64,000 nt of DNA, taken from positions 46,711,684 through 46,775,683 of the forward strand of contig NC_089982.1 in NCBI RefSeq assembly GCF_036417845.1, given 5' to 3'. The notes below the pieces were generated by a model, which saw only the letters and a list, made by a program, of their open reading frames with translations, ran no database searches and had not been told where the DNA came from. Positions 38,411 through 53,363 of this stretch are shown here, in pieces; within the stretch, counting starts at the first letter, position 1, and each line of letters begins with the position of its first letter. The stretch is from Apteryx mantelli. Its lineage: Eukaryota > Chordata > Aves > Apterygiformes > Apterygidae. Position numbers and translations under genes: made by a program.

Positions 38411-41400
38411 GGTAGTTCTGCAAGTTTTCCAGCAGATCAGTAATGCAGAAAAATCATTGAGTTGGCCTCAGATTGATATCTGCACAGCAGGTGAGATGCA
38501 GCTACTATTGCTAATGAAATTAACTTTTGAGTGCTTTTTCAAAGCCATTGTATAAAGTGACAGTGATCCCCCATTCATTTTCCTAAAATGCCTTGGCTGA
38601 AGTCCTTCTTTTTGGCTAGAAATATGCCTGCAAATACAGGTATCTGAGTCCTCAACTGTTGAGATTATCTAATGGAAGGATCCTATGTATCCTGATGCAG
38701 AATCTGCCAAGCGCAATGTCTTCCTCAAAAACTCCGTTGCATTCGGAGTGAAAACTTTCTTTTAAGATGTTATAAGGAAGCTTTTTTTTTTTCTTTTGCG
38801 TATATCTTTAGTGCATCATCACTAAGGAAAAGGAAATGAATGACATTTATTATTGATAAAGATTTTAGTGAGGTTTTAATATGAATGTGGTTTTCACACA
38901 TACTGTGTAGTAGCTAACAGTTTGAATACTATTCGGTGTACAGCTGCATTTAAATATTTTATTACTTCTATTAAAATTGTGATAAAGAATATTAATACAT
39001 TTAGATAACAATTTTTATTTAGAAAATTAGATTTTTTTGGCACTTGAAGGAAATAATTTCACCTGCTTTATTTTTCATATCAACATTGTTCTATAACATA
39101 TTCAGCCATAAAATAAGAGAAAGATTTCAATTTGCTGTTTTCTGTACAAATACTTAGTAATTAATTTTTCTCAAAAAATAATATGCATAATTGCTGAAGA
39201 TATCTCTTGTAGCCTTTTGACTGTAGGTTGCTGAGGATTTATTTGAAGCCTTATCTTTGGTTGTTTGAACACTAATTTTTTTACTGTTAATTTTTGAGAA
39301 GAAAAGCAGTATTGAATTGTTTTGCACTACAGACAGCTTAGTTTTAAACATTTATCTGGTACCAGCTGATTTCTCCTAGAACTGATGTCAGTGTTCCTTT
39401 GAAGTTGCAGAAAGTATAATTTTAATTTTATGTTTTAATCCAGATTTTAAAAGATCAATATGGATTACAAAATTAACAAGACAGGTACCTTTATTTACAT
39501 TTCACGTCATCACATACAGGTAGCAATGATGGTTTATGGAGTCCACATGGGAAGACATTAGTTCAAACAAAAGGACAGGGCCTCTGTTAATGACTAGGTA
39601 TCACATTATGACAAATGGGACATCTTCTACATAGTTTACCCTTAAATTTGTACTGTAGATTTGAGGCAAAGTCCCGTCTATACGTCCTGTACATCTCAAG
39701 CCATTGCTATGCTGCAATGATTCATTCATTTCATTTCCATCAAGAACTCCCTCAAAATACTTTCATCAAAACAGATGGGTTGACCAAAAAGAAAACAAAA
39801 GAAAAGACGTGTGATTACCATTAAATCAATCTAGTTCGCATGTCTATTTTCCTCACTAAAGATGCTTCGATCTTTAGATTTTTGAAAATAGAATTATAAG
39901 ATTGACTGTTCCTGAAAAGTAAATATTTTATACTAAAAGGTAATGTAGAATCAAAGTGTTTTTCAGTATATGTATACAATTAATGTTGTTTCTTGTACAG
40001 TGGAAATGCATCCAAGAAAAACAATGTCCATAAATATGTTTCAGTATCCCTGTATGACTTCAATCATTTTTTCTTTTTCAAGGACCCAAGAGAGTGTAAC
40101 TTTAAATGAGTAATTAATATTTATTCATTTTGAAAGCATATTTCCAGCGTATCAGTAAGACAGTGCCTGTGAAATTGATGAGTTCTTTGGCCAAACACAG
40201 CAAAGATTTATGGATCATATAATGGATGACGACCAAATGCAGTTGCAGATTGGGAACTGAAACTTCTCTGTTCTCAGGATTTATTATGCTAGTTTGTGTA
40301 ACTGTAAAGAAACCAGACACTTTCTAAAAAATCTCCTATACCTGTTGTGATGCTTGTTGGAAAACAGCAATGAATAATTTGCATGTTATGTTGCAATAAT
40401 TATTTTTATTTATTACCGTATGTGTAGCACAATCCCAGACTCCCTCAGATCAATTACAAATTTTTGTTAATTCTGTGGGCATTGGATTTGGCCTCTAAAA
40501 GAGAAAGTTACCTTTAAATTATTTGGAATCCTTGAGTGAGTTACAAGTATACCAAGAGTAGCCAGAAGGTGCAGTTATACCTGAGAATGACCGTTGACGC
40601 TGCTGTTAGTGCCATCCAGGAAGGGAGGCTGCAGACATACTAAAGTGTTACAAGAAGGAGGCAGTGGTTGAAGGGGGAAAGAGCATAAAGAAAATAGCAA
40701 TGATGGATGGGCTTTGGATGCAAGAATGTCCTGATATGGTTCTGTAGATAATTCCTCTTTGTAGAATGTGTACTTTTTCCTAAATCTCAACTGTTCTTGC
40801 TTTGGTTTATCATACTCACAGAAGTTTTTTTGAAGTTAGATAATACATATTTTTTAAGGGAGAGATTTCAGTTCTCCTGTACTTTTACTCAGCAATGAGA
40901 AGGAATAACCCAGTCTTTCTGTCTAACTTATTTTCATGCCTTCTGCTTTTGTGGTCAAATGAGTTTAGATGTTGTCATTTTAGAAGTCAAATAAAATCTA
41001 ATTCCTGAGAATCGGTGGCTAGTCACAATCTTTCAGTGTGAATTCAGAGCCTATTTATGGGTCACAAAAACATACTAAACTTTATAATCATGAGCTATAG
41101 TAGCTGACTGAAAAAGACAAAAGAGGAAGGCAACATAAATATCTTGATTTACCATCCTAGGTTTTCATGTTAGAAATTGTGGTGAGCAAATAATAACATT
41201 TGTGGTAAGGAAGGCTAGTTATTAACTGCTTGCTTTGATCCATAAGATATCAGTTATTATTTGTATACCAGAGGGTTTAGGATATGATCCAAATTTTTTG
41301 AAGAGATAAAATCCCTATACTGCAGTGTTTCTAGTATACTTGCTGGGCAAGCAATGGTTTAATAAAACATGGAGAAAAAAGAGAAACAATTAGGTGAGCT

Positions 41401-43139
41401 GTCTCTGGAGCCTGAGAGGGTAGCTTCTCAGAGGTTACCTCTGGTCAGGAGCTTCATCTCTACACGGAACTGGAGTCAGTCAAGAACCCTTCAGTTAAAT
41501 TTGTTTTGTCAGAAAAATGTCTATTTGTCAAAATCATAACCTTGCACAAGAACAAACCATTTTTAGGTAAACTTATGCTCAGAAAACTGTCTTATGATGA
41601 AACTTACAGAGACAGGAAGGAAAAAACACATACTCTCAAAATATTCAATACCCTCACCTCGGTTGTAGGAAACTCATGTTCAAGGCTCTTGCTATGCCAA
41701 GCCAGGGAGTGAGTGCCTTAGCTACAAGGTTATTTGCTATTGTGGGGTGAATTGGTCTCCTACGTTTTACATAGTGTTTGGAAAAATAAATGTTTTCAAA
41801 ACATTGGTTTCATCTTGATGCAGAATTGATTGTTCAGGGAGAAGGGAAAGAGAAAAAAATGGAAAATTTAGTAAGATGGAAAAGTAATTTTCTATCCCGT
41901 TCTTAAAAATTTTCTTTTTGTAGTCTACTCTTTCGGAGTTAATATAGCCCATAGCAACTAGAATTTTCTGCTATTAACCTGCAGATGCAATTAAAAGAAC
42001 CTACTGTCCTTTCTGTGTGCAAGATACAAACAACTTCTGAAGATGTTAAAAAAAAAAAAGATGGCTCACACAGAAAGTAGGAAAAGCAACAAATTATCTT
42101 GTGTTTTTGTCATTGCTGAAAGTAAATACTAGTTCTATAACAAAGCAAATGTTATTTAAAAACACAATAAATGAGAAATCTTCTCCAAATAAATCTTTCA
42201 AAATCACAGTAAAAAAGCGAACGTAAAAAAGGTAAAATTGACAGATCAGCTCTCTGTAAAAGTAGCTTGTATTTTTGCTTTTCTCATTGTGTGCCTTGAG
42301 AACATGAAAGCAAGTAAATAAATTCTGTTATTAATTCCATAGATTTCAATGCATAGAACAAGAAAAATCTAGGCTCCGCTTAGTAAAAAGAAAATCTGAG
42401 AGTACAATATAGAGTGTTTTCAGGCAGTAAGGAAATATTATAATGGCGGAATACTTGATTAGCTAACCAACAAATGGCATCATGACATTGATTTCTCTAT
42501 ATCTGCTATATCTCTGTTAGCTATATATCTGTTAGTATTATCATAAAAATCATTGAAATGTATGTCTTCATCCTTCAGTATCTAAGGGGGGGAGTATTTG
42601 ATGCTTTACTATAGACTTTGGAGTCTGTAAGTCCAATCCTTTAATTTTACTTGAGTCTAGCAGGCAACCTACCATGAAGTTAGAGGACTGTCAAAGGAAG
42701 TGTAAAATTAGAATAAGGACTGCTGATTCATACCATGATGTCATGATGTGATGTGATGATTGCATACTCTTTTTAAGCAGGCTTTTCTTAAAAGTGCCCG
42801 GTATATTGTGGATCCTCCCTCAAATATCTCTAAGGTGAAATGTGATTGACTGTGATTGCTGAAAAAGTATCTTTAGCAAGTCTAAAGTCTTGCTAAAAGA
42901 GGGCTGAAAATATATTTGTTTTGCTTCTAAAGAAGAAAGGCAGTAGTACTTGCCAGGCTCTGACCCTGTGGTTATAATAATCAGGCTGTATTCAAGATAG
43001 TGAAAAGACATCGCTTGAGCTGAATAAAGTGAATTTGCCTGAGATCCAGAAATCACTGTAGTACGTGGTGGAAAAAAAGGATAGACTAAAAGTGTAGTTG
43101 CATAATGTATCATTCAACATAGCTGTTTATATTTGATAC

Positions 43140-43400
43140 ATAAGGCTTTGGTTTTGGCGCACCTGCCCCCAGCCCGGTAATCTGTCTCTGCCTGGCCCGT
43201 TCCTGCATTCCAGACCTTTGAGCAGCTCTCTGAGAGCTGCCATGTTTCGGAAATAAACACCCTGTCACAAAAATGCTGCTTTCCTCCTGTGTGTCTCGGG
43301 AAGCGTGTTTGCTGCTGCTGCCAGCTAAAAGGAAGAAGAGCGCATTTTTCACAGGGACAGATGCTGAAAGCAGGCATATACGGAGTCTGGACCATCCTCT
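43140..43400. other. Small intronic GC-richer block
   Basis: A second compositional island in the same intron. Two overlapping minus-strand frames of 93 and 114 codons cross it, neither recognised. Confidence 0.35.
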
Positions 43401-44513
43401 AAGCTGTGGTAGATGAGTGTCTCTGTGCATTTGAGCAAGGCTAGGACTTAACACACAGCAACAGACAAATGTATGAAAATGTCATTTTCATATGACTGCG
43501 TAGCCTTCTCTCCCTTGTTCACACAGAGTCTTGCTAGCAGAAACTGCTAGATCAGCTTTACAGTGTTATATATTTTAACTATCTTGTAAGTAAAAGGGAA
43601 CAAGCTGTTAATTAACTTTTCTTTGTGATACAAGCAATAAAGTGAGGTAAGCCTACAGGAATGGAAGACAGCTGTACTGAGTCACGTGTCACTCCTTGCT
43701 ACGGCCATGCTTTGACCCGTAGCAATATTCTAGATAGTGACTGAAAGCCAGTGAAAGGTCCTGCGTGACAGCAGTTGTGGGTACCTATTTAATGAGTAGG
43801 TTGGAGAAATATTTTCTCTTGGAAAAATCTGAGGTAGGAGTCATGCATAAAAGCTTTACTCAATGCTTGATTTAGCTGACTTCAGAATTTAAATTTGTAG
43901 CCTCAGTTGCTTGGTTTTATACAACGTTAGCAGTGACTTATTTTACAAGTAGTCTAGATAGTTTCAGCTATAGAATAAATAAATAACCATTGCTCCATTA
44001 AAGTTTCTTACTAACTGTATGAACAATTTACACTAAAGTTAATTAACATGACAGAAGGAAAAAAACCTCCTCAGCCTTTTAAAGTAAAATGTTTATTCTT
44101 CCACCAATAAAACAATTGAAAAAGTGATTTTTATATTAAAAATATTTACATGAAACACAGCTGTGAAGGCTTTGAACTGAACTCTAGAAGCAAGTTAAGA
44201 AATATTATTTGTTGAATCTCAATGCAGTACAAAATGCTGCATGTACCAGTAACATTCATCCTCTGAAGAATAATCTGACTCTTCTAACAGAGTGAAATTC
44301 ATGCCTGCACAGATGGCTCCCACATGGCCCATGCCTCATTTAAATCCTTCTTAATCCCTCTTTTGAGAATTCAAGTTGGATTTATGCAGTGCATAGTCCT
44401 TGTAGTGACCCTCTGCCTAGAGTGGATTTCATTCTGTGCTGCCATTTTATTTATATAGCCACTTTAAGCAGCACTATGTTTACCAAGTAAAGTCTATATC
44501 ATGGCATAAATCA

Positions 44514-44705
<192 letters not shown>

Positions 44706-46517
44706 CTATGGAGAAAATAGAGCAGAAGACTGAAAATGTTAAAAACACAGATGTGAAGTCTAGTATTTCGTAATGTTAGGAGGAAGTGCATTAATATCTC
44801 CAGATCCCAGGACTATGTTGATCAAACAGAATTTAACATGAAAGTTAGCTAGGTAATAAGAGGACCAACAATGCAATCTGTATACCTTAAATTTTATTTT
44901 TTTTTAAGTGTAGTCTTTCACAAATATTTGTTTATTTTTTACCTCATTTATGTCTTTAGAATGTACTGTAGGTCATAAACCAAATAATCCACAAGAAACA
45001 CATGCTGTTTTTCCATTTCTCCCAATATAATATGTAAATGATACTAAGGAATTAGAGAATAGCTTATAGTGGGACCAGTGGGAATTCTCCTATTGTAAAG
45101 AGTCTGATTTAAAGCTCCTGGCAGAGAAATTAGCTTGAAGAAGGGAGTTAGATGGAGAACTCCAGTATGTTCATTCCCTGCTATTATGGGCATGGTAAAT
45201 CAAAGATACTGGCTCAAACTAGGCCTGTAATTTTGACACAGTAGAAGTATGGAAAATCAATTACAGAATAGAGGAACTCACTGCAGTCCTTCATTATTGT
45301 GAAGCTAAAGTGCAGGACGTAATCTGAACTGGGAATATAGGGCCTGTTCTCTTGCAGTGTGCAAGAGCTGTATCCTTTACAAGATAAAGCACATCTGTGT
45401 GCAACAGCTTTATCATTTCACCCAACATAGCTGGCATCAGGCCTCAAAAATATAACAAGTGCAATGGTACATGAAGATGGTAAAGGAATAACCCTTAAAA
45501 TACAAAAGAAAATGTTTAAAGCAATGACAGGTCAGGAGACTCAAAAAGTTAATCACAGAAATATACCATTCTTTATATACTTGTTTGGAACCTATTTATC
45601 TTCACTTTTTTTCTTTTTAAAATGTCGATAAAGCAAAAGTCTCCTTTACTTCTTGTGGTGCTAAGAATGCAGGTTTCCTGTTGAGAGGGAGATTTTCTCA
45701 TTAAATTGAGATGCTTGGTCACTCCATCTGGTATACTACTTTCTCAACCATGACGGGTGACATGGTTCAGCATTACATAATGGCCCAGTCTGACCATTTC
45801 CACAACTGTGATATCTATTTGTTGATCTGAGAAATGTATTTTTACATGTTTTAGGATTATACAAGTTTTTGTTCCTTCACTCTTATCAAGCGGGTGTGCT
45901 GTATTGTGAGCAAGTAAAACTGAGGGAATAGTCAAAATAAAGGACAGATGTAGCAGTTGCTCCCTTAGAACAGCTGGCTGGATGCAAACAGCTGTTCTAT
46001 GGATAGTTAAACAACTTTGTTTTGGGAATCAAGGGGAGGAATTGACTACATTTGTAATTTAGACATTAATTACTGTGGATAAATTCATAATGTAGGCAGT
46101 TTCTGGGCAAGCAAGATGACTGAGAGCAGGTCAGAATCTATGACCTTTAGAAATTCAAGTCATCATATTTGCTAGCACATCATCAGATACTGGGATTTGA
46201 AAAGGATAAGCTAGTCAAAGGCTAACAAGCAGCATTTATGTGGTACTGAGTAACTTACTTTCATGCCTTGCTGAGTTTTGTGGAATTGTAGGAGATATGA
46301 ACCTGGCTAAACAGTTGAGTCAGGAGAGAAGTAGTGTATATTTGATTGATGGCTCAAAAAAACCCTAAATATTTCAAAATGTTTATCTCCTTTCCTTCAA
46401 AAAATACTTATGTGCTAATAATCAGAGCAGCTATTGAGAGGATGACTAGAAGTGTTTTTGTCAAGGAGCGTTATCACTTTGTACTACCGCAGTGCCAACA
46501 GAAGAAATTCTGCCTAC
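44706..46517 (-). other. GLRA3 intron between exons 7 and 8 (about 1.8 kb)
   Basis: The donor is GTAGGC at 46517 and the acceptor is TCCATAG ending at 44706. It is AT-rich, with no recognisable gene or repeat family inside. Confidence 0.9.
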
Positions 46518-46732
46518 CTTTGGAAGTGACGCTCGTGAACCTGAGCTTTGTGTCGTCATGGTCAGTACAGTTGTTATGCCTAAAGCCACTCTGGCTGGAG
46601 CTGCATCCATGTTGATCCAAAATGACACCCAGGAGAGAATGACGATCAAGAGACTTGGTATGTACATCTGGATGAGATAGTAACCCATTTGCCTCTCAAG
46701 GTGAAATCGGACTTCAATGCATGTAAACTTTC
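46518..46732 (-). CDS. GLRA3: GLRA3 coding exon (mammalian exon 7): loop C end, TM1 and pore-lining TM2
   Basis: This exon is 215 nt, the usual length in glycine receptor alpha genes. The acceptor is AACAAG at 46733-46738, and the first bases GA complete the Gly codon split with exon 6. It begins [19 protein letters not shown], supplying the second cysteine of the loop-C disulfide and the pre-M1 region. TM1 follows (about [20 protein letters not shown]). Then come the short intracellular linker [12 protein letters not shown] and the pore-lining TM2 ([20 protein letters not shown]). Ala rather than Gly in RVALG is as in alpha-2 and alpha-3, not alpha-1. The PAR motif at the cytoplasmic mouth is typical of anion-selective Cys-loop channels. 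The exon ends LPK before donor GTAGGC. Nothing is broken in it. Confidence 0.97.
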
Positions 46733-49700
46733 CTTGTTATAACAAAGAAGAAAATATTTAATAGAAATAGCATGTTCATTACTGTCAACATGTCAACATA
46801 GTGCACACGCTAAAGAATTTATACAATGTCAAATATATTTGTTCTCTAATGAATGATGAATATTTTGATTTCTCTTTAGTGGTTTGTAATATATATGCTC
46901 TCCACTACAATGGGAGTATCTACTGAAAAGAAAGGGGACTGAAAAATTGAAAATTTAAGAATTCAGTAAGCTCAGGAACCCTTCTCTCCTTATAAAAACA
47001 AAGAGATGACTGAAACACAAAGCATTATGATACAGAAAAGTTGCTCTGTGGGATGATACTTGTTATCCTACTTACTGTTTGGAAATACTACTATCTGCAA
47101 AGAAAAGACTTGCTCTCCCATGATACAAGATCTTTATCTCTTGATTCAATTTTAAGCTTCAATTTGTTTTTTAAATGCAATGAATTGGGGAAAAATGTCC
47201 TAAGATCAGTATGGGCATTAGGTTATCAATAGGAGATTGTTCTAAATATCCTCCTTTATCCCCATTCCAGCTGTTCTGACTTAAAAACACAATGACCGAG
47301 GTTCAAACAGAAATAGAGCATGTGGAATTAGGCTACTTCAGGAAACTGATCGAGTGGCCTAATTCTTTCAAGCAGTGAACATCCAGCAGCTCCCACTGTT
47401 TTAACTGTAACAGAGCAGAAAAATCTGTTGTTTGCTCAGAGAAGTGCCATAACTCACAAAACCAGTGTTTTCTGTCACCCAGACTGCTTTTTACCCTGTA
47501 AGCAAAAGAGTATTTCATAGATCTTGATCTGCATTCATTATTTTTTTCTCTCTTTTCAGTGTTCTTATTACTTAGATATGAATGGTGCTGAACACAGTGC
47601 TGCTAGTAACAAAATAGTGTATATGTGAAACAGTTTCTCTTATCAAGAAATATATATACATCAGATTTCTGTACTTGTTTGAATGAAAGTATTTACTAAT
47701 TCTAAATTTAACATGGAAAACAATGTAGTAATTTCTTAATTGGTTTTGGGTTTCTCAAAAACTGTGTATTTTTCAGTAATTTTTAATAGCTATTTTCCTA
47801 ATCTGTCTTTGTATGTTAAAATGCCATAACAGAATGATCCACATTAAGAGTGCTTTCATATTTATCATATTAACAGAATTTATGTATCAAATTTATTTAT
47901 CAGCTTGCCCTATATTCATATTGTATGTTGTACTGTGACAATAGTGTTTGGAGTACAGAAATGAGTTTCAGATCGATAAAGCCAAACTGAAATGTTTTTA
48001 TTCTAGGCATAATAAGTGCTTGGAAATATATTTCTTAAATATGCTATTTTCTTAATAGTGGGGTCTGTGAAGCCACAATTTTTTTCTGTGATGTCATAGC
48101 AATTGTCATTGTGTAAAATTTTTATTTTGCTGAGTAACTCAGAAATACCTATATTAAGAAAGACAGTGGTTGTGAAATCCAGTTAAGTGCACATGTTCAA
48201 TTTTAAAATGACGTGATATAATTTAGGAGTTTTATGTACGAGCTCAATTATTAGTTTCACTCCTAATCTCTTTGCATTTTTCTGAATCCTGCACTCCTGA
48301 AATCTGTGGTCCAAATCCTGCCTCAACCATTTCTTGCTCCAACTTCAAAACTTCTCTCTTCTTCAATCAAGGAATGAAGTTCTGGTTTAACAAAGCAAAT
48401 GGGAATTTTGCTGTTTACTTCAGAAAGGGCCAGGATTCCCCCCTCCTCCCCAACTTTCTCTCTTCAAAATGCTACGTGTTACATTCGTTCATTTAGCATT
48501 TGGCGCATCCCAGATAATCGTTTGAAGTTCTGCACTGTCCGGCCTTTGTCAAAATAATATTCTTGTTTCAAGCTGATCCTTACCCTGAAGATTTTTTTTT
48601 TTGTGACATTTGTTCTGTTAATTCACAGGTCTTTGACAGAACTGGTCTCTTCTTTCTCAGCAGTTTTATTAATGTTTTTTGTTCTTTACCTAGAGTAAAG
48701 AACCATTCCCACATGTGTTCAGTACTGTCTGCCATAAACGCCCATTTTTTTTTCTCCTTACAACTCATTTCTTGGCATATGAGAAGGAGCTTCAAAGAAA
48801 ACTAACCTGTTTTGTGTGTCATATTGCAGTCATAACTCAGAACTGTCATTCTTGTGTGTATGATACCTGAATTAGATGATGACAGGCTATTGCTCTACTG
48901 TAAAATGGCTGTAAAATACTTTGTTCCTTATCTACTCTAGGAATGAAACTTTATAACCCTTCCTGTAAAACACAAAAAAGAATCTTTTATGTAAAATGGT
49001 GCTTTTATAATGTTTATGCAGGTGCTGTTAATTTCTAAGATAGCCAATCAGGGATGTGTGAAAAAGTGAAGATAGGAAAGCCAGTTTCAGGTAGATTAAG
49101 GCAGGTGTTGTACATTAGAGTAAGCCATGGTGGTAAGGAGTGACAGGAATGTGTTAACCAAATGTAGGTCTCTTGCAATCTATTTTAGTATAACCCCCCA
49201 TCAGCAAGGTTTAAAATTCATCACGCGACATTTTCTTCTTCTAGGGCCTCATGTTCCCCTTTCAGGACAAATTAGGAGGAAAAAACAAGGAGCTTCAGAA
49301 TGGATAATGTATGCCTAAATGGAGTGTCAATAATTATAGACTATTGCTTGTACATTGCTTGTACTCCAAGGAAAGGTGGGATAAGACATCTGAGTCTCTT
49401 TCCTGAGTATTCAAGTGAGCTTGAGTTATCACAGAGGTCTCAGCACAAAAATACTGTGGTCCTAAACCACGAGCAATAAATAATACATTAGCTCTGATGT
49501 GGTTTATTTTTATGTAGTTGCAGGTTTGTCAGGTTTGTCTGAACTGAGGAGGAAGGGATGAATAGCTGTGGACAACACAATCCTAACTAAATGAAAGAGA
49601 TTCTGCAAATAAAAAATATAGTAGCCAAGGAAAAAAGGAGAAAAGAGAAATGGGGTTATAAAAAGGCCAGAAATAGAAGTGAGTGATATGTCAAAGGAAT

Positions 49701-50411
49701 TATATGGAAAGATTTTTTTGGTCTGTTTTTGTATTTTCGTAAACATAAAAAGTTTCATCAGCCAAGGTTAAAAAAAAAAAAGTGAAAAGTGCCACAAAGT
49801 GGAAAAATATCTTTGCTTAACTCCATTAAATGTGTGACTTAGACTCCTGCCTTGGGCTTACACACAATGAGCTTATGGACATGCCAGTCATATATTCACA
49901 TTAGGAACTGGTGGGATCACATCAACCTTGGAACTTGCCTCTCAGCTGTAGTTGCTGTTTTCTGGTCAAGACCACTGTGTTCCTCCTCTCCTCATTGAAA
50001 AGTTAGCTTAATCCGCAAATAGATGGCAACTCCCAAGGAAGACTTGTGTCTACCCAGACAGCCACTATTCCAGTGCTGGCTATTGGATTTCTCACCAGTG
50101 GAAGACAGCAGAGGAGAAAGGCAGAAGTCAGTCTCAGCAGTGTGGTTGCAGTGGTTGCTGGTCTAAGTGTGGGAGGATGATGTTATATTCTGCCCTTCCT
50201 TGCTGAGCATAAACTTGGCTGAAGAAGCAAAATAAAGTAGAAACATTTGCACCAGCAGATGTGACCTTCAGCTAGGAGGCAGCCAACAGAGGTTGTGCTG
50301 TTAGTTGTTTTCCAGCTAAAACCACTGTGGGCCCCGTTCTTCTTCCCGAATTCCATTTCAAAGTCAAAGTCAAGTTAGCTGTGGTTTAACTATTTGACTG
50401 GATGCTTGAAT

Positions 50412-50479
50412 GCATCAGAAGAGACATACTCAGACATCAGATGAAGACTCAGTCATCAGATGCATCAGATGCAGACATC
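50412..50479. repeat. Imperfect minisatellite of CATCAGATG units
   Basis: Four copies of CATCAGA(TG) occur within about 60 bases, at irregular spacing. Confidence 0.7.
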
Positions 50480-53284
50480 TCAGCTGGGGAAGGAGATAGA
50501 AGAGCAAGTAAGAGTATTACTGTAATAATTCATTCTCACTTCATAAAAAGTGAGTTCTAGTTGATTCTGATATGCACTGTAAATGTCATGGAGAGTGGCT
50601 AGGAAGAGTATAAGAAATCTTTGTGGTAATATGGTTTTGCCTAGGCTGAGCAACAAATTAAGGCATAACGCTAGTTTCAGTCAGGCTAGAGCTAAATACA
50701 GATGTGCACACAATCTATAAAATGGACAGATTTCTGTAATACAGAGAAAAACAGCCATAGCTGTAGAAAGAGGGTTTCCTAAAAGAAGAATGTTTTTTTC
50801 CTGAAATAGAGGTAAGTCAAGCCTAACTGGGGATTCAAGGGTGATAAAGGCACTAAAAGTGCTGCCTTCTTGAGTGCTGTACCTGTGCATACAATGTGAA
50901 CAAACTGGTATAAATGCAGAGGATGGTGCATTTTCCTCTCTTACACATGTTCTTTGGTGACAATGCAAGATCTGCAGTATTGTGGGCTGCCATGATTTCC
51001 ATGTATCTTCCAGTCATTCTATCAGATTTTTCTTTCACCCAGAAAGCCTGAGTGGTTTTTCTTGGGAGTCAATGTGCAGGGCATATGTTCTTTCTGTTGC
51101 TCATGGCTGCTGCCGCCACCTGTGAGTGATCTGAGGAGAGAAGTCAGTAGAAACAGCAATTTTCCACCCCTTGGCACACCTTCACACAGCACAGCTTCCT
51201 CTGGCCATGGCTGGTGCTGTTTAGGCAGTGGGGTAAGCAGGCAGCAGTATGCCTGTGTGGTTAGAGGGGACTGCCAGGAGTGCAGAATGTGCAAGGGAAA
51301 TCAAGCATAAGTAGTAGCTGTCAGGCCCTAAAGGGTCCTTCTTTTCAGATTCTCATCTGCCTGAAATTGCTCCAGAGGGAGTAGCTGGTAGAACTTAAAT
51401 GTATTTGTCCCCTCCTGGCTTCCGTTAAGATATCCCTTGGAGGGAGCTCTTCTTACTCTACCTGTACAATGTCCTGGTCATGGTAGCAATTCCTAGGAAG
51501 GCTGAACAGCTGTTTCTGAAGCTATATAGAACGTGTTCATAATGGATAATCAGCACAGGAAAGTGAACCAAGGAAATAGTGTGCCTGAGAAATAATTAAT
51601 AAAAGTAAGATTAATAATAATGAATAAATTACTATTAGATTCTTAAAAATGAATAACAATGCAAAATTTAAAATGAATTAGTAAGAACAAATAAGGAACT
51701 AAGCATGCAGAGATTCAACTGTTAATCCATGCAGGATGGAGAGAGATCTGCTGAAGGAGCTGGTTTTTAATACCACTTTGGATACTAGTAAGTGGTAGTC
51801 TAGTTTTTCTTGTAATAAAAGCCATTGATAATGCTAATATCTGATCTGCTGTGAAGTGTTTTAAGTACAGCTGTGGCTGTACTTGTAGCTTAAATGGAGA
51901 AATAGTGCTAAATGAAAGTACATTTCTAATGCACTGGAATGGTAGTCCCAACAGGAGCATCAGAATAAATAGCTGAATAACTGGAATTCTCATGATGCTG
52001 TTTGATTGAGTAATTACACTTCGTATGAGTATGTGCAAGGTGTCTGCTGCACTTTCACAGTTTTCTAATAATTGATGCCTGGGAGTCCCAAATTCTCTGT
52101 CAATACCTGCCATTGCAATGCTTTGAATATTCTTGCCTATTCACTGTACCTTTATATGGAGAAAAAAAGGCTAATATTTATTCAATTTTTCATCATTTAT
52201 TCAGATGTCTGTAGCAGGACACCCACGCTGAAAACACTTGGTGGGAGGCACGTACACTGCTGTTCAGCTGCAACCAAATATGATCTAACTGCTGGTCATC
52301 ATAGTCTTACTCTCAGTGACATTTTTCCAATCCTTCTTTAAGGCCAGTGCTGGCACTCATCTGATCCTGTGATGGGACATTTCAGTGTGCTGGGTAGTAG
52401 AAAGCTGGATAAGTGAAATTTAGATCAGTCCTGTGCTGAAGGCAAATCCTTCATCATATCAATAGAAGGCCTTCCTAAAGTGTCCCCATATATATATGGG
52501 CCTTAGTGTTTTAAATTACTCAGTATGCAGGATGAAATCATCATGGCAGTGGTTTCTGTCGGCATTAGTAACAGTGAAGGGATTTGCTCCAAATGTCCTC
52601 AGAGAAACTGGATTAATGAAAAAAAAAGCCAAATGGGAAACATTCTATTTGTAAAGTTATTAATGCCGATACTTCTTTTTGAGGACAATTTTGTGTTCTA
52701 ATTAAAAGAACTGTTTGACTGAAGACAGGACTATTTTCAATATGATACACCGTGTTGCCATAAGAGAGATGACATACAGACCACCAGCGCTTTCCTTCTC
52801 CCTTTTGTGATGTGCGTTCTGGTTGGTCTGCAACTGCTAAAATAAGACTGTAATTAACCTCTCTTGTGTTATGTATCACACTATGCAGCTACCATAATTT
52901 CAACCAGATAGCATGAAAAGGAACTTGAAATACATAAACTGACTTTCCTGTGAGGCAATACTGCAGAATTTTAGAAATAAAATTTTGTCTGCTCAATTTT
53001 TGAAAAAAAAGTAATTTTCAGAGGAAAGTAGGCACTGTTTGTGAAAAATACTGATCAGCATCAAGTCCAAAAGTCTGCTGAAATTTACTTAAACAGAAAC
53101 CTTTTCATTTGCCTAACTAATTATCAAATCATTTTGGATTCTGTACTATTCTTAAGAGTGACCAGTCTTTCAGTTTATTTGCATAATGGGATAAAGGAAT
53201 ATGCTCTTTCTTGATTTTTCAAAAGGCAGTGAAGTTTGGCTGGCTGGCTTTTTTGTTTTTGAAAATATTTTCTTACTTGTTTTC

Positions 53285-53363
53285 TAAAGTTTAGTTTATT
53301 AGAAAGCTTCCAAAGTTTCTAATAAACTAAATTTTATTAGCATAACTATTACGCTAATAAAAT
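53285..53363. repeat. Two hairpins sharing an arm segment (mutually exclusive folds)
   Basis: 53285-53305 pairs with 53316-53336 (21 bases, one G-T wobble, 10-base loop; the core TTTAGTTTATTAGAAA is perfect over 16). ATTTTATTAGC (53331-53341) pairs perfectly with GCTAATAAAAT (53353-53363). Bases 53331-53336 belong to both stems, so the two full folds compete. Confidence 0.9.

Noticed and set aside
46346..46680. Plus-strand frames of 89 and 62 codons
   Set aside because: Both are antisense shadows of GLRA3 exon 7 and owe their openness to the conserved coding strand.
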